Assembly: GCA_019414045.1 (NCBI GenBank)
Contig: DXMW01000031.1
Span: forward strand, 1 to 31,611
Direction of reading: 5' to 3'
Length of the DNA stretch: 31,611 nucleotides
Origin: Collinsella sp.
Lineage (GTDB): Bacteria > Actinomycetota > Coriobacteriia > Coriobacteriales > Coriobacteriaceae
Of this stretch, positions 24,031-31,504 are shown piece by piece. The notes below the pieces were generated by a model that saw nothing but the letters and a program-made list of their open reading frames with translations, was not told where the DNA came from and ran no database searches. Every line of letters starts with the position of its first letter. Within the stretch, counting starts at the first letter, position 1. The position numbers and the translations under genes are program-made.

Positions 24031-25352
24031 TCGACACCGAGCACGTTAAATGCGACACCTGTACCGCACCGGAGCCTATGGAGCTCGACGCCAGCGACGA
24101 GGCCTCGCGCGGCTGGCCTACCGTCGACATCGAGACCAATCCCTACAAGGCACAATTCCCGCTTTTCCAGCAGCACCCCGAGATCGCCTTCCTCGATAGC
24201 GCCGCCACCGCGCAGCGCCCTGCCTGTGTGCTCGACGCCGAGCGCGACTTCTATCAGCGCATGAACGCCAACCCCCTGCGCGGCCTGTACTCGCTGTCCG
24301 TCGAGGCAACCGACGCCATCGCGAAGGTCCGCCAGCAGATCGCCGACCTCATCGGCGCCTCACAGGCCAACGAGGTCGTCTTCACCCGCAACACGAGCGA
24401 GTCGCTCAACCTGGTCGCCAAGAGCTTTGCACCCACGGTGCTCGAGCCCGGTGACGAGGTCGTCATCACCATCATGGAGCACCACTCCAACCTGATTCCG
24501 TGGCAGCAGGTCTGCCGCGAGACCGGCGCCAAGCTCGTCTACCTCTACCCCACCAAGACCGGTCAACTCACCACCGAGGAGGTTCTGTCCAAGGTGGGCC
24601 CCAAGACCAAAATCTTGGCCGTGGGTCAGGTGTCTAACGTGCTGGGCGTCGAGAACCCGGTCAAGAATCTCGGCAAGCTCGTGCACAAGTACGGCGGCTA
24701 TCTGGTCGTCGACGGCGCGCAGTCGCTGCCGCACATGCCGGTCGATGTGGCCGATCTGGGCGCCGATTTCTTTGCCTTTAGCGCGCACAAGGCCATGGGC
24801 CCCATGGGCATCGGCGTGCTGTGGGGCAAGATGGACCTGCTCAACGCCATGCCGCCCATGCTCACCGGCGGCGAAATGATCGACTCTGTCACCGAGCAGG
24901 AAGCCGTCTGGGCGCCCGTCCCCGAGAAGTTCGAGGCCGGCACGCAGGACGCCGCCGGCATCTTCGCCACGGGCGCCGCCCTTGATTACCTGGTCAACAC
25001 GGTGGGTTACGAGAACATCCAGGCCCGCGAGCAGGCACTCGTCCACTACCTGATGGGCGAGCTCATGCAGCTCGACTTTGTCCAGATCATCGGCTCCATC
25101 TATTGGGACAACCACCACGGCGTTGTGAGCTTTAACGTCAAGGGCATCCACCCGCACGACGTCGCGAGCATCATGGACATGGACGGCGTCTGCATTCGCG
25201 CCGGCCACCACTGTGCACAGCCGCTGCTCACCTGGCTGGGCGTCGAGAACCTCGCCTGCTGCCGCGCCAGCGTGGCCTTCTACAACGACAAGGCCGACAT
25301 CGATAAGTTCATCGCCGGCCTGCATCACGTTTGGAGCACGTTCAATGGGTAA
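24027..25352 (+). CDS. sufS: SufS, group II cysteine desulfurase
   Basis: 441 residues. PLP fold type I: FLDSAATAQRP, RGLYSLSVEAT, FTRNTSESLNLVA, EHHSNLIPWQ (PLP-stacking His), VVDGAQSLPHMPVD, SAHKAMGPMGIGVLWG with Lys255 as the Schiff-base lysine, and RAGHHCAQPLL with Cys396 as the persulfide cysteine. ACCRASVAFYND closes the domain. It converts L-cysteine to alanine and passes sulfur on, here presumably to SufU. The 35-residue N-terminal extension before the usual start contains CDTC (Cys9, Cys12), which I do not recognise as standard. Its last 8 bases overlap sufU. Confidence 0.96.
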   Translation: MIDTEHVKCDTCTAPEPMELDASDEASRGWPTVDIETNPYKAQFPLFQQHPEIAFLDSAATAQRPACVLDAERDFYQRMNANPLRGLYSLSVEATDAIAKVRQQIADLIGASQANEVVFTRNTSESLNLVAKSFAPTVLEPGDEVVITIMEHHSNLIPWQQVCRETGAKLVYLYPTKTGQLTTEEVLSKVGPKTKILAVGQVSNVLGVENPVKNLGKLVHKYGGYLVVDGAQSLPHMPVDVADLGADFFAFSAHKAMGPMGIGVLWGKMDLLNAMPPMLTGGEMIDSVTEQEAVWAPVPEKFEAGTQDAAGIFATGAALDYLVNTVGYENIQAREQALVHYLMGELMQLDFVQIIGSIYWDNHHGVVSFNVKGIHPHDVASIMDMDGVCIRAGHHCAQPLLTWLGVENLACCRASVAFYNDKADIDKFIAGLHHVWSTFNG

Positions 25353-25779
25353 TCTGTACACCTCCACCACGTTTATGGAGCACAACTCGCACCCCGACTA
25401 CAAGTACGAGATGGATGCCCCCACGCACGAGCACGACGGCATCAACCCCAGCTGCGGCGACGAGCTCACCTTGCAGCTGCGCGTCGAGAACGGCGTGATC
25501 GAGGAGGCCTCCTTTACCGGCCACGGCTGCGCCATCAGCCAGGCCAGCGCCGACATCATGGCCGACCTCATCACCGGCGAGACCGTCGAGGAAGCTCACC
25601 GCCTGGCAGAGCTCTTCCTCGCCATGATCCGCGGCGAGCAGCTCTCCGAGGAAGACCTGGAAGACCTGGACGAAGCCGCCCAGCTCCAGGACATCTCGCA
25701 CATGCCCGCCCGCGTCAAATGCGCCGAGCTCGCCTGGCGCACCCTCGACGGCATGCTCGAGGGGCAAGCTAACCAGTAG
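25345..25779 (+). CDS. sufU: SufU, Zn-dependent sulfur transferase partner of SufS
   Basis: 144 residues from an ATG at 25345, inside the end of sufS. Zn-site ligands are in the expected places: Cys37 and Asp39 (NPSCGDE), Cys62 (GHGCAISQAS) and Cys126 (VKCAELAW). The 19-residue SufU-specific insertion region relative to IscU is present between Cys62 and Cys126 (GETVEEAHRLAELFLAM and following acidic stretch). In firmicutes and actinobacteria SufU accepts persulfide from SufS and stimulates it. It is the last gene of the operon, followed by a terminator. Confidence 0.95.
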   Translation: MGNLYTSTTFMEHNSHPDYKYEMDAPTHEHDGINPSCGDELTLQLRVENGVIEEASFTGHGCAISQASADIMADLITGETVEEAHRLAELFLAMIRGEQLSEEDLEDLDEAAQLQDISHMPARVKCAELAWRTLDGMLEGQANQ

Positions 25780-25811
25780 TTTATGCCCCGAATCCAAGGT
25801 TTTTGATTGCC

Positions 25812-25840
25812 GAGCCGCCCGATACGGGCGGCTCTGTTTT
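25812..25840 (+). terminator. Strong intrinsic terminator of the suf operon
   Basis: A perfect 10-bp stem (GAGCCGCCCG at 25812-25821, CGGGCGGCTC at 25825-25834) with a 3-nt loop is followed by TGTTTTTA. It is 32 bases after the sufU stop. Confidence 0.93.
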
Positions 25841-25854
25841 TACCTAATGAGCGC

Positions 25855-26441
25855 GAACGCACAAAGTCCGCGCGTCCGGCGCCCCGTCTGACATTTGCCA
25901 CACAGCCAGACGCGAGCACGGGCGTTTTCCACAGCACCAAAGGCCTGCGGCAGGGCCCCGGGCCCGCCAAGCAATGCGCCAAGCCCCGTTCTGCGAAGCT
26001 CCGACTCGCTTCGCGCCTGCCGCAGACGGGTCCCATAGGGAGCGGCGTGCATTTTTGCGAGTATTCAGCACGCCAAGCTGTGTGTATACGCATCGAAAGC
26101 GTTAATCAACGTCTTTAGGCGCATATATATTGTGTTTTAGAACAAGCATCGCGGTCTGACGGGACGCAGGCACGCGCTTCGGGGGCGCAACGGCGGGAAT
26201 CAATAGCCTCGGGACCCGTATGTTGCAAGATTGCGGCGGTGCCGACAGCAACACGATGCTGAAAACTCCGTTTTTTTCACGGCGCAGACGGGGGTAGGGC
26301 ACGGGCAAACCCGGACCGAGCCGTTATTTTATGCAAGATGGCGATTTTTCTATGCATATTAAGAAGTGCAGTTACCGTACCAAGCTTTTAGAACAATGGT
26401 TGTGGCATATGGGCGACCCCAGCTGCGGTGCACAGGCAGTC
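25855..26441. other. 587-base gene-free stretch with palindromic blocks
   Basis: No convincing gene. Nested inverted repeats are visible: CTGCGGCAGG (25945-25954) with CCTGCCGCAG (26016-26025); inside it GCGAAGC (25993-25999) with GCTTCGC (26008-26014); and GGCGTGC (26044-26050) with GCACGCC (26068-26074). Nothing recognised from about 26110 to 26441 apart from AT-rich patches. The blocks could be REP-like elements linked to the neighbouring RAYT gene (inference). Confidence 0.5.
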
Positions 26442-27254
26442 CTACGCCACGTTTCGGCCAGTCTGCACCGCCGTTCGTGCACAGGCACGCACGATACGAG
26501 AAACGGTACTTTTGCCAATCCCCGTATATCGCTCAATCTGACGCACCGTAAAACCGGCATCGTGCAATCCAAGAATGACGATATTGCGCTGCGCCGACGG
26601 CGCGGCTTTAACCCCGTGGAGCGGAACCCCGAGCCCCTTCGCCAACTTTTCGGCAAAGGCATGCCGCTCCCACTCCGTCTCTTCCAGAACGGGCATCGCT
26701 GGATCGCAGCCGTCGGGCGTCGAAAGCGAATGGGCAATAAAGCCCTCGGCAGAACCAAAAAGCTCAAGCACGCAAGAAGGATCAGAAAATCCCCTCGCGA
26801 CATCAGCCGCGTCACCGTCGTAAGCGCGCAGATGCTCGGCAAAGCTGCTCCAGGGATAACGCTCGATTAAGCTGATGCCAGCCTCCTGCGAATCGGCGTG
26901 TACGGAGCGAATAGCCTCCATCACCTGCCAGTCGGTATCGAGCGAGCGCCGGTCAAAACGGTTCTGGAACAGATGGCCCGTGCGCCCCGTGCGTTTATTG
27001 AACCGCCGCGCGTACGTCAAAAGCAGCCGGTGCATCGCCGCGCTCATCGCGTCCTCGTAATCTGCAAGCACCAGACGCACGTGATTGCCCATAAGGCACC
27101 AGGCGATAACCGTCACGCCCGCCTTGCGGCAGCACTCACGCATCAGCTCCAAGAACTCCCACCGGTCCTCATCGCCCTCAAAGATGAGCTGCTTGCCCGT
27201 ACCGCGGGCACAGACATGGTAAAAGCCGGTAACCGTTCTCCAAACGCGCTGCAT
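26442..27254 (-). CDS. REP-associated tyrosine transposase-like (RAYT, Y1 family) protein with C-terminal HTH
   Basis: 270 residues from an ATG at 27254 with GAAAGGA about 5 nt upstream; longer in-frame extension to 27467 is not protein-like. Y1_Tnp/IS200-like landmarks: GFYHVCARGTGKQLIF, MRECCRKAGVTVIAWCLMGNHVRLVL, YARRFNKRTGRTGHLFQNRF (Tyr81 candidate nucleophile), AIRSVHADSQEAG and YPWSSFAEHLRAY. The HUH motif normally reads His-hydrophobic-His; here it is His58-Val-Arg60, so metal binding should be impaired. Residues 233-257 form a helix-turn-helix (FTVRQIERYTGIGKSTVSRI), an added domain seen in some RAYT groups. Single-copy chromosomal RAYTs are usually domesticated proteins acting on REP palindromes. 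Confidence 0.82.
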   Translation of the reverse strand: MQRVWRTVTGFYHVCARGTGKQLIFEGDEDRWEFLELMRECCRKAGVTVIAWCLMGNHVRLVLADYEDAMSAAMHRLLLTYARRFNKRTGRTGHLFQNRFDRRSLDTDWQVMEAIRSVHADSQEAGISLIERYPWSSFAEHLRAYDGDAADVARGFSDPSCVLELFGSAEGFIAHSLSTPDGCDPAMPVLEETEWERHAFAEKLAKGLGVPLHGVKAAPSAQRNIVILGLHDAGFTVRQIERYTGIGKSTVSRIVRACARTAVQTGRNVA

Positions 27255-27657
27255 GGCGTTCCTTTCGCCGGGATCTGCTTGCCATCCAATACAGCACGAT
27301 TGAAGCGTGCCATCAAAACATTCACGCAAAACAATACACTCGCGCGGCCAAAGGCAGTAATCAGGCGGCGAACGGCACCGTTGCAACAGGTCAACCCCTG
27401 CAACGCTTACAAGAGCTGACCAAAAGCTTGCCCAAGAAGGACCCCCTCTACGGAAGTTCACGACCACAGAACATAGAGTTAAACCGTTTCAATTAAAACT
27501 TCCGGACTTCCCGCTACGAAAACTGAGCCGTTCGCCGAATATTCCGTGCATTTCGCGGTATTATAGGGGCTGCATGTCATGTCCCTTTCGAAGGGTCGCC
27601 CGGCAATCGCCAGCCACGACCCCCAGACGGGACGCCAACACGATAGAGAGGAGAGGC
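27255..27657. other. 403-base intergenic region between divergent RAYT and scaffold genes
   Basis: No gene seen. It holds a GTTGCA...TGCAAC inverted repeat (about 27382-27404) and a TATTAT (27559-27564) that could be a -10 box for the plus-strand Fe-S scaffold gene, but without a clear -35. A GAGAGGAGAGG ribosome site precedes the ATG at 27658. Confidence 0.4.
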
Positions 27658-28392
27658 ATGCAGTACTCACAGGAAGTGGAGAACATGTGCCCCGTTGCCA
27701 AGGGTGCATACCACGGCCCCGCACCCATCCCCGAGGAGGGCAAGTGGGTCCAGGCTAAGGAGATTTCCGACATCTCCGGTCTTACGCACGGTGTGGGTTG
27801 GTGCGCACCTCAGCAGGGCGCCTGCAAGCTCACGCTGAACGTCAAGGACGGCATCATCGAGGAGGCCCTCGTTGAGACCATCGGCTGCTCGGGCATGACC
27901 CACTCTGCCGCCATGGCTTCCGAGATCCTTCCCGGTAAGACCATCCTCGAGGCCCTCAACACCGACCTCGTCTGCGACGCCATCAACGTTGCTATGCGCG
28001 AGATCTTCCTGCAGATCGTTTACGGCCGCAGCCAGACCGCGTTCTCCGAGGGCGGCCTGCCCGTGGGCGCCTCCCTCGACGACCTCGGCAAGGGCCTTCG
28101 CTCTCAGGTCGGCACCATGTTCGGCACCAAGGCCAAGGGCGCTCGTTACCTCGAGCTCGCTCAGGGCTACGTCACCCGCATGGCTCTCAACGACAAGAAC
28201 GAGATCATCGCATTCGAGTTCCTGAACCTCGGCAAGTTCACCGACGCCGTCAAGGCCGGCAAGACCCCCGAGGAGGCCATCGCTGGCGCTATGGGCCACT
28301 ATGGTCAGTGGGAGAACGCTGCCAAGTACATCGACCCGCGCACCGACGAGGAGACTCACTCCGTCGCCAGCGTGTTCCCGGTTCACGAGTAG
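27658..28392 (+). CDS. NifU-like Fe-S cluster assembly scaffold protein
   Basis: 244 residues from the ATG at 27658 (GAGAGGAGAGG SD). It has a NifU N-terminal/IscU-like core: GACKLTLNVKDGIIEEALVETIGCSGMTHSAAMASEILPGKTILEAL, with cysteines at 49, 56, 77 and 106. GCSGMTHSAA takes the place of the IscU-type GC-x-x-x-x-ASSS. The family is annotated as iron-sulfur cluster assembly scaffold-like and typically lies directly before a GGGtGRT gene, as here (18-base gap). It lacks the SufU-type layout, so it is not a second SufU. Function beyond Fe-S handling is uncertain. Codon use is strongly biased (Ctc, Aag, Ggc), suggesting high expression. Confidence 0.85.
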   Translation: MQYSQEVENMCPVAKGAYHGPAPIPEEGKWVQAKEISDISGLTHGVGWCAPQQGACKLTLNVKDGIIEEALVETIGCSGMTHSAAMASEILPGKTILEALNTDLVCDAINVAMREIFLQIVYGRSQTAFSEGGLPVGASLDDLGKGLRSQVGTMFGTKAKGARYLELAQGYVTRMALNDKNEIIAFEFLNLGKFTDAVKAGKTPEEAIAGAMGHYGQWENAAKYIDPRTDEETHSVASVFPVHE

Positions 28393-28410
28393 AAAGGGAG
28401 GGAAATAACT

Positions 28411-29415
28411 ATGACTGTTACGTTCGAAGGTTACGAGCGCCGCGCTGACAAGATCAACAAGTGCCTCGCCGACAACGGCATCGCCTCCCTCGAGGAAGCT
28501 CTGCAGATCTGCACCGACAAGGGCTTCAACCCGCGTGAGATCGTCAACAACACCCAGTCCATCGCCTTCCAGAACGCCGAGTGGGCCTACACCCTCGGTT
28601 GCGCTCTCGCTGTCAAGCGTGGCGCCAAGTCCGCTTCTGAGGCTGCCGCCATCATCGGCGAGGGCATCCAGGCCTTCACCGTTCCCGGCTCCGTCGCCGA
28701 GGACCGCAAGGTCGGTCTGGGCCACGGCAACCTGGGCGCTATGCTGCTCTCCGACGACACCGAGTGCTTCGCCTTCCTGGCCGGTCACGAGTCCTTCGCT
28801 GCCGCTGAGGGTGCTATCGGCCTGGCTCTGAACGCCAACAAGGCTCGCAAGAAGCCGCTGCGCGTCATCCTCAACGGTCTGGGCAAGGACGCTGCTCAGA
28901 TCATCGCCCGCATCAACGGCTTCACCTACGTGAAGACCCAGTTCGACTACTTCACGGGCGAGCTCAAGGTCGTCGAGACCATCCCCTACTCCGATGGTCC
29001 CCGCGCCGCCGTCAACTGCTACGGCGCCGACGACGTCCGCGAGGGCGTTGCCATCATGTGGCACGAGAACGTCGACATCTCGATCACCGGTAACTCCACC
29101 AACCCCACGCGCTTCCAGCACCCCGTCGCTGGCACCTACAAGAAGGAGCGCCTCGAGGCTGGCAAGAAGTACTTCTCCGTCGCTTCTGGTGGCGGCACTG
29201 GCCGTACCCTGCACCCGGACAACATGGGCGCCGGCCCTGCCTCTTACGGCATGACCGACACCATGGGCCGCATGCACTCCGACGCCCAGTTCGCCGGTTC
29301 TTCCTCCGTGCCTGCGCACGTCGACATGATGGGTCTCATCGGCATGGGCAACAACCCCATGGTCGGTGCCACCGTCGCCTGCGCTGTCGCCGTCGAAGAG
29401 GCCCTCAAGGCCTAA
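28411..29415 (+). CDS. GGGtGRT protein (uncharacterised conserved family)
   Basis: 334 residues from an ATG with AAGGGAGGG 8 nt upstream. The family signature GGGTGRT is at residues 260-266 (SVASGGGTGRTLHPDN). Other strongly conserved stretches are GLGHGNLGAMLLSDDTECFAFLAG, NGLGKDAAQIIARINGFTYVKT, ITGNSTNPTRFQHPVAGTYK and the closing SVPAHVDMMGLIGMGNNPMVGATVACAVAVEEALKA. It has no signal peptide. The family is widespread in anaerobes, next to the NifU-like gene, and has no established function that I know of. The same heavy codon bias as its partner implies abundance. A strong terminator follows. Confidence 0.92.
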   Translation: MTVTFEGYERRADKINKCLADNGIASLEEALQICTDKGFNPREIVNNTQSIAFQNAEWAYTLGCALAVKRGAKSASEAAAIIGEGIQAFTVPGSVAEDRKVGLGHGNLGAMLLSDDTECFAFLAGHESFAAAEGAIGLALNANKARKKPLRVILNGLGKDAAQIIARINGFTYVKTQFDYFTGELKVVETIPYSDGPRAAVNCYGADDVREGVAIMWHENVDISITGNSTNPTRFQHPVAGTYKKERLEAGKKYFSVASGGGTGRTLHPDNMGAGPASYGMTDTMGRMHSDAQFAGSSSVPAHVDMMGLIGMGNNPMVGATVACAVAVEEALKA

Positions 29416-29450
29416 TCGCGCCCGCGCGATGCTCAGATAGTTGAGCTTTG

Positions 29451-29484
29451 GAGCCGCTACCTTTCGAGGTAGCGGCTCTTTTTG
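29451..29484 (+). terminator. Strong intrinsic terminator after the GGGtGRT gene
   Basis: A perfect 11-bp stem (GAGCCGCTACC at 29451-29461, GGTAGCGGCTC at 29468-29478) with a 6-nt loop is followed by TTTTTGTTT. It lies 35 bases past the stop. Confidence 0.93.
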
Positions 29485-29671
29485 TTTGCGCTGGCGCAGG
29501 GTATCTAATGCCGATATATCAGCTGGGGCCAAATACGAGATGTGAAGAGATGGAGCGTCAGAGCGTCCATGACGCCCACCTGCCATATTTGCCCTTTACC
29601 GATTTGACGGGTCTTTGCGGCCCCATTGCCGATCACCCGTGCGACAATACGCCGGACGAGAAAGGAATCCG

Positions 29672-31198
29672 ATGGAATCGACTGATGTACTGGTAATTGG
29701 ATCTGGCATTGCGGGCCTTTGTGCCGCCATCGAAGCGGCACGCACGGGTGCAACCGTCACTGTGGCAAGCGCCGGCAAGACCATGAGTGGATCGAGCTTC
29801 TTCCCGGGTACCTGGGGCCTCGGCCTCATCGGTCCCGTCGACGAAGACGACGAGCAGGACCTCATCGACACCATCCAGACCGTCGGCGGCGGTGTCGCCG
29901 ACCCCGAACTCGTCCAAACGTTCGTCCACGGCATTCCCCAAGCGATTGACTGGCTCGAGCAAGACCTGGGCGTTGAGCTCCAGCGTCCGCAAAGCGCCAA
30001 GAGTGCTCAACAAAAGCAATTTATCCCCTGCTTTGACCACAAGACGCGCATGTGGCGCGGCCTCACCCGCAAGCCCCTTGAGGACGCTCTGACGACCTGG
30101 ATCGAGTCGCTCGGCATTCGCCTGCTCCCCCGCCATGAGCTTATCGACCTTGTTGAGGACACGAACGGCAGAATAACCGGAACCGTACTCTACGACCTTA
30201 CCGAAAATCGAATCGTGCCCTTTGCTGCCAAGGCCACGATCATCGCAGCCGGTGGCACAGGCGGCCTGTTCGAGCGCAGCCTTACGTCGGCTGATGTGCT
30301 CAGCTCCTCGCAGGCCATCGCACTGGCGCACGGCGCAACACTTACTAATATAGAGTTCATGCAGATGATGCCCGGCTTCATCGAGCCCAGGCGTAACTTG
30401 GTCTTCAACGAGAAAACCTGGCGCTACGTGCATGTAGACCAGCCGGTAGATATTGCCGACGACAAGCTGAACGACCTGCTCGAGCAGCGCTCTGGATATG
30501 GTCCCTTCACGTCACGCTTGGCCTCCCGCGCTATCGATCTCGTCATCGATCAGGCAGGTGTCGAAGGCCTGGCACTCCACTACGACTTCCCCCGCGAGGA
30601 TGTCCCAGAGTTTGTGCAGACCTTTGCCACCTGGCTGCAAGACGAGCACGGCATCGCCCCGACTGACGAGATGCGCGTTGCGATGTATGCCCACGCCGCT
30701 AACGGCGGCATCAAGATCGATAAGACCGCGCACACGGGCGTTGAGGGCCTCTACGCTTGCGGCGAGGCGACAGGCGGCATGCACGGCGCCGACCGCATTG
30801 GTGGCTTGTCAAGCGCCAACGGCATCGTATTCGGACGTATCGCGGGCGCATCGGCAGCCCTCACAGCGCAGAAAGAGCCTGAGGCGGCCCTGAAGGCGGA
30901 TATCACCCTCCCCCAGTACGGCATTGCCACAACAGATGCCGAACGCCTGACACACAGCCTTAGGCACACGATGAGCACCTTTTGCATGATCAACAGGACC
31001 GAAACAGGCCTATCCGAGGCACTACACGAGCTTGAGGGCTTGAAGACGGAGGCAACGACCTTGAGCACACAGAAAGCCCAGGACAGCGAAGTCGCAGCCC
31101 TCGCCCGCCTGCAATCGCAGATTCAGCTGGCACAGGAAATGGTCAAAGCCATGCGCAAGCGAACTGAAAGCCTGGGTTCGCACTATCGAGCAGACTAA
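29672..31198 (+). CDS. FAD-dependent oxidoreductase, SDH/fumarate reductase/L-aspartate oxidase family
   Basis: 508 residues from the ATG at 29672 (GAGAAAGGA SD); the open frame before it is not conserved. Rossmann FAD site VLVIGSGIAGLCAAIEAA (GSGIAG, 10-15) with TVTVASAGKTMSGSSFF following. Further motifs: IIAAGGTGGLF (190-200), the AHAANGGIKID substrate loop (340-350), GEATGGMHGADRIGG (364-378) and SSANGIVFGRIAG. The C-terminal helical domain ends KRTESLGSHYRAD, matching the R-ESRG-H-x-R-D end of NadB/SdhA with a Leu in place of Arg. The protein is soluble with no FMN-binding domain or signal peptide, so it is not the secreted flavin-based respiratory type. Substrate is unknown; nadA and nadC are not adjacent. 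Confidence 0.82.
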   Translation: MESTDVLVIGSGIAGLCAAIEAARTGATVTVASAGKTMSGSSFFPGTWGLGLIGPVDEDDEQDLIDTIQTVGGGVADPELVQTFVHGIPQAIDWLEQDLGVELQRPQSAKSAQQKQFIPCFDHKTRMWRGLTRKPLEDALTTWIESLGIRLLPRHELIDLVEDTNGRITGTVLYDLTENRIVPFAAKATIIAAGGTGGLFERSLTSADVLSSSQAIALAHGATLTNIEFMQMMPGFIEPRRNLVFNEKTWRYVHVDQPVDIADDKLNDLLEQRSGYGPFTSRLASRAIDLVIDQAGVEGLALHYDFPREDVPEFVQTFATWLQDEHGIAPTDEMRVAMYAHAANGGIKIDKTAHTGVEGLYACGEATGGMHGADRIGGLSSANGIVFGRIAGASAALTAQKEPEAALKADITLPQYGIATTDAERLTHSLRHTMSTFCMINRTETGLSEALHELEGLKTEATTLSTQKAQDSEVAALARLQSQIQLAQEMVKAMRKRTESLGSHYRAD

Positions 31199-31294
31199 AT
31201 CGATTCTCACTTTGAGTTTGATCACAACTCCTCAACATGAATCGAGCCCCGTGAGCATAATTCTCATAAGGAGAGAACGTTTATGGGGCTTTAG

Positions 31295-31319
31295 CCGTGT
31301 TTCCCTAAGGGAATCACGG
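31295..31319. other. Hairpin CCGTG-TTCCC-TAA-GGGAA-CACGG
   Basis: Ten paired bases with a single T/T mismatch and a 3-base loop, 96 bases past the flavoprotein stop. There is no U-run on either side, so it is not a clear intrinsic terminator, though it may end the flavoprotein transcript. Confidence 0.5.
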
Positions 31320-31324
31320 TGCAG

Positions 31325-31437
31325 TTTCCTCAGCTCCGCGCCCTTTCGGGTTCGACCCCATGAAAGGCCAACAAAAAAGACGGCCAACTTTCGCTGACCG
31401 TCTTAACATGCTTTGGTGGGCCGTCAGGGGGTCAGCC
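31325..31437 (-). repeat. Intergenic repeat unit, copy 1
   Basis: About 110 bases shared with 31502-31611: a TTTCCTCAGCTCCGCGCCC start, CGGGTTCGACCCCATG, an A-run, a variable-stem hairpin, then GTGGGCCGTCAGGGGGTC. The flanks are nearly identical and the hairpin stem differs. It probably belongs to a dispersed Coriobacteriia intergenic repeat family (recollection, not tested). Confidence 0.8.
31373..31404 (-). terminator. Leftward terminator hairpin in repeat copy 1
   Basis: On the minus strand AAGACGGTCAGC pairs with GTTGGCCGTCTT (two G-U pairs) around a GAAA tetraloop, followed by TTTTTTGTT. On the plus strand the same two positions would be A-C mismatches, so the minus strand is the functional one. 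Confidence 0.8.
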
Positions 31438-31504
31438 TGCTTTGCAGGCGGCCGCTACGGCGCTTTGCGCCTTGCGCGCTGCGCTGGTAAATGCTTACGC
31501 ATTT
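31436..31504. repeat. Array of three perfect mini-hairpins
   Basis: CCTGC-TTT-GCAGG (31436-31448), GGCGC-TTT-GCGCC (31459-31471) and AAATGC-TTAC-GCATTT (31489-31504) lie between the two repeat copies. All have perfect stems of 5-6 bp and loops of 3-4 bases. Confidence 0.75.

Noticed and set aside
26442..27254. Active IS200/IS605 insertion sequence
   Set aside because: No terminal hairpins hugging the gene, no tnpB, altered HUH motif and an added HTH fit a chromosomal RAYT better.
27667..29586. 639-codon open frame antisense to the scaffold/GGGtGRT pair
   Set aside because: Antisense shadow created by strong codon bias of the real genes; no SD and no recognisable fold; it also crosses the terminator.
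29672..31198. Assignment as nadB (L-aspartate oxidase)
   Set aside because: Family match only; diagnostic neighbours nadA/nadC are absent and the C-terminal motif differs, so no symbol is given.
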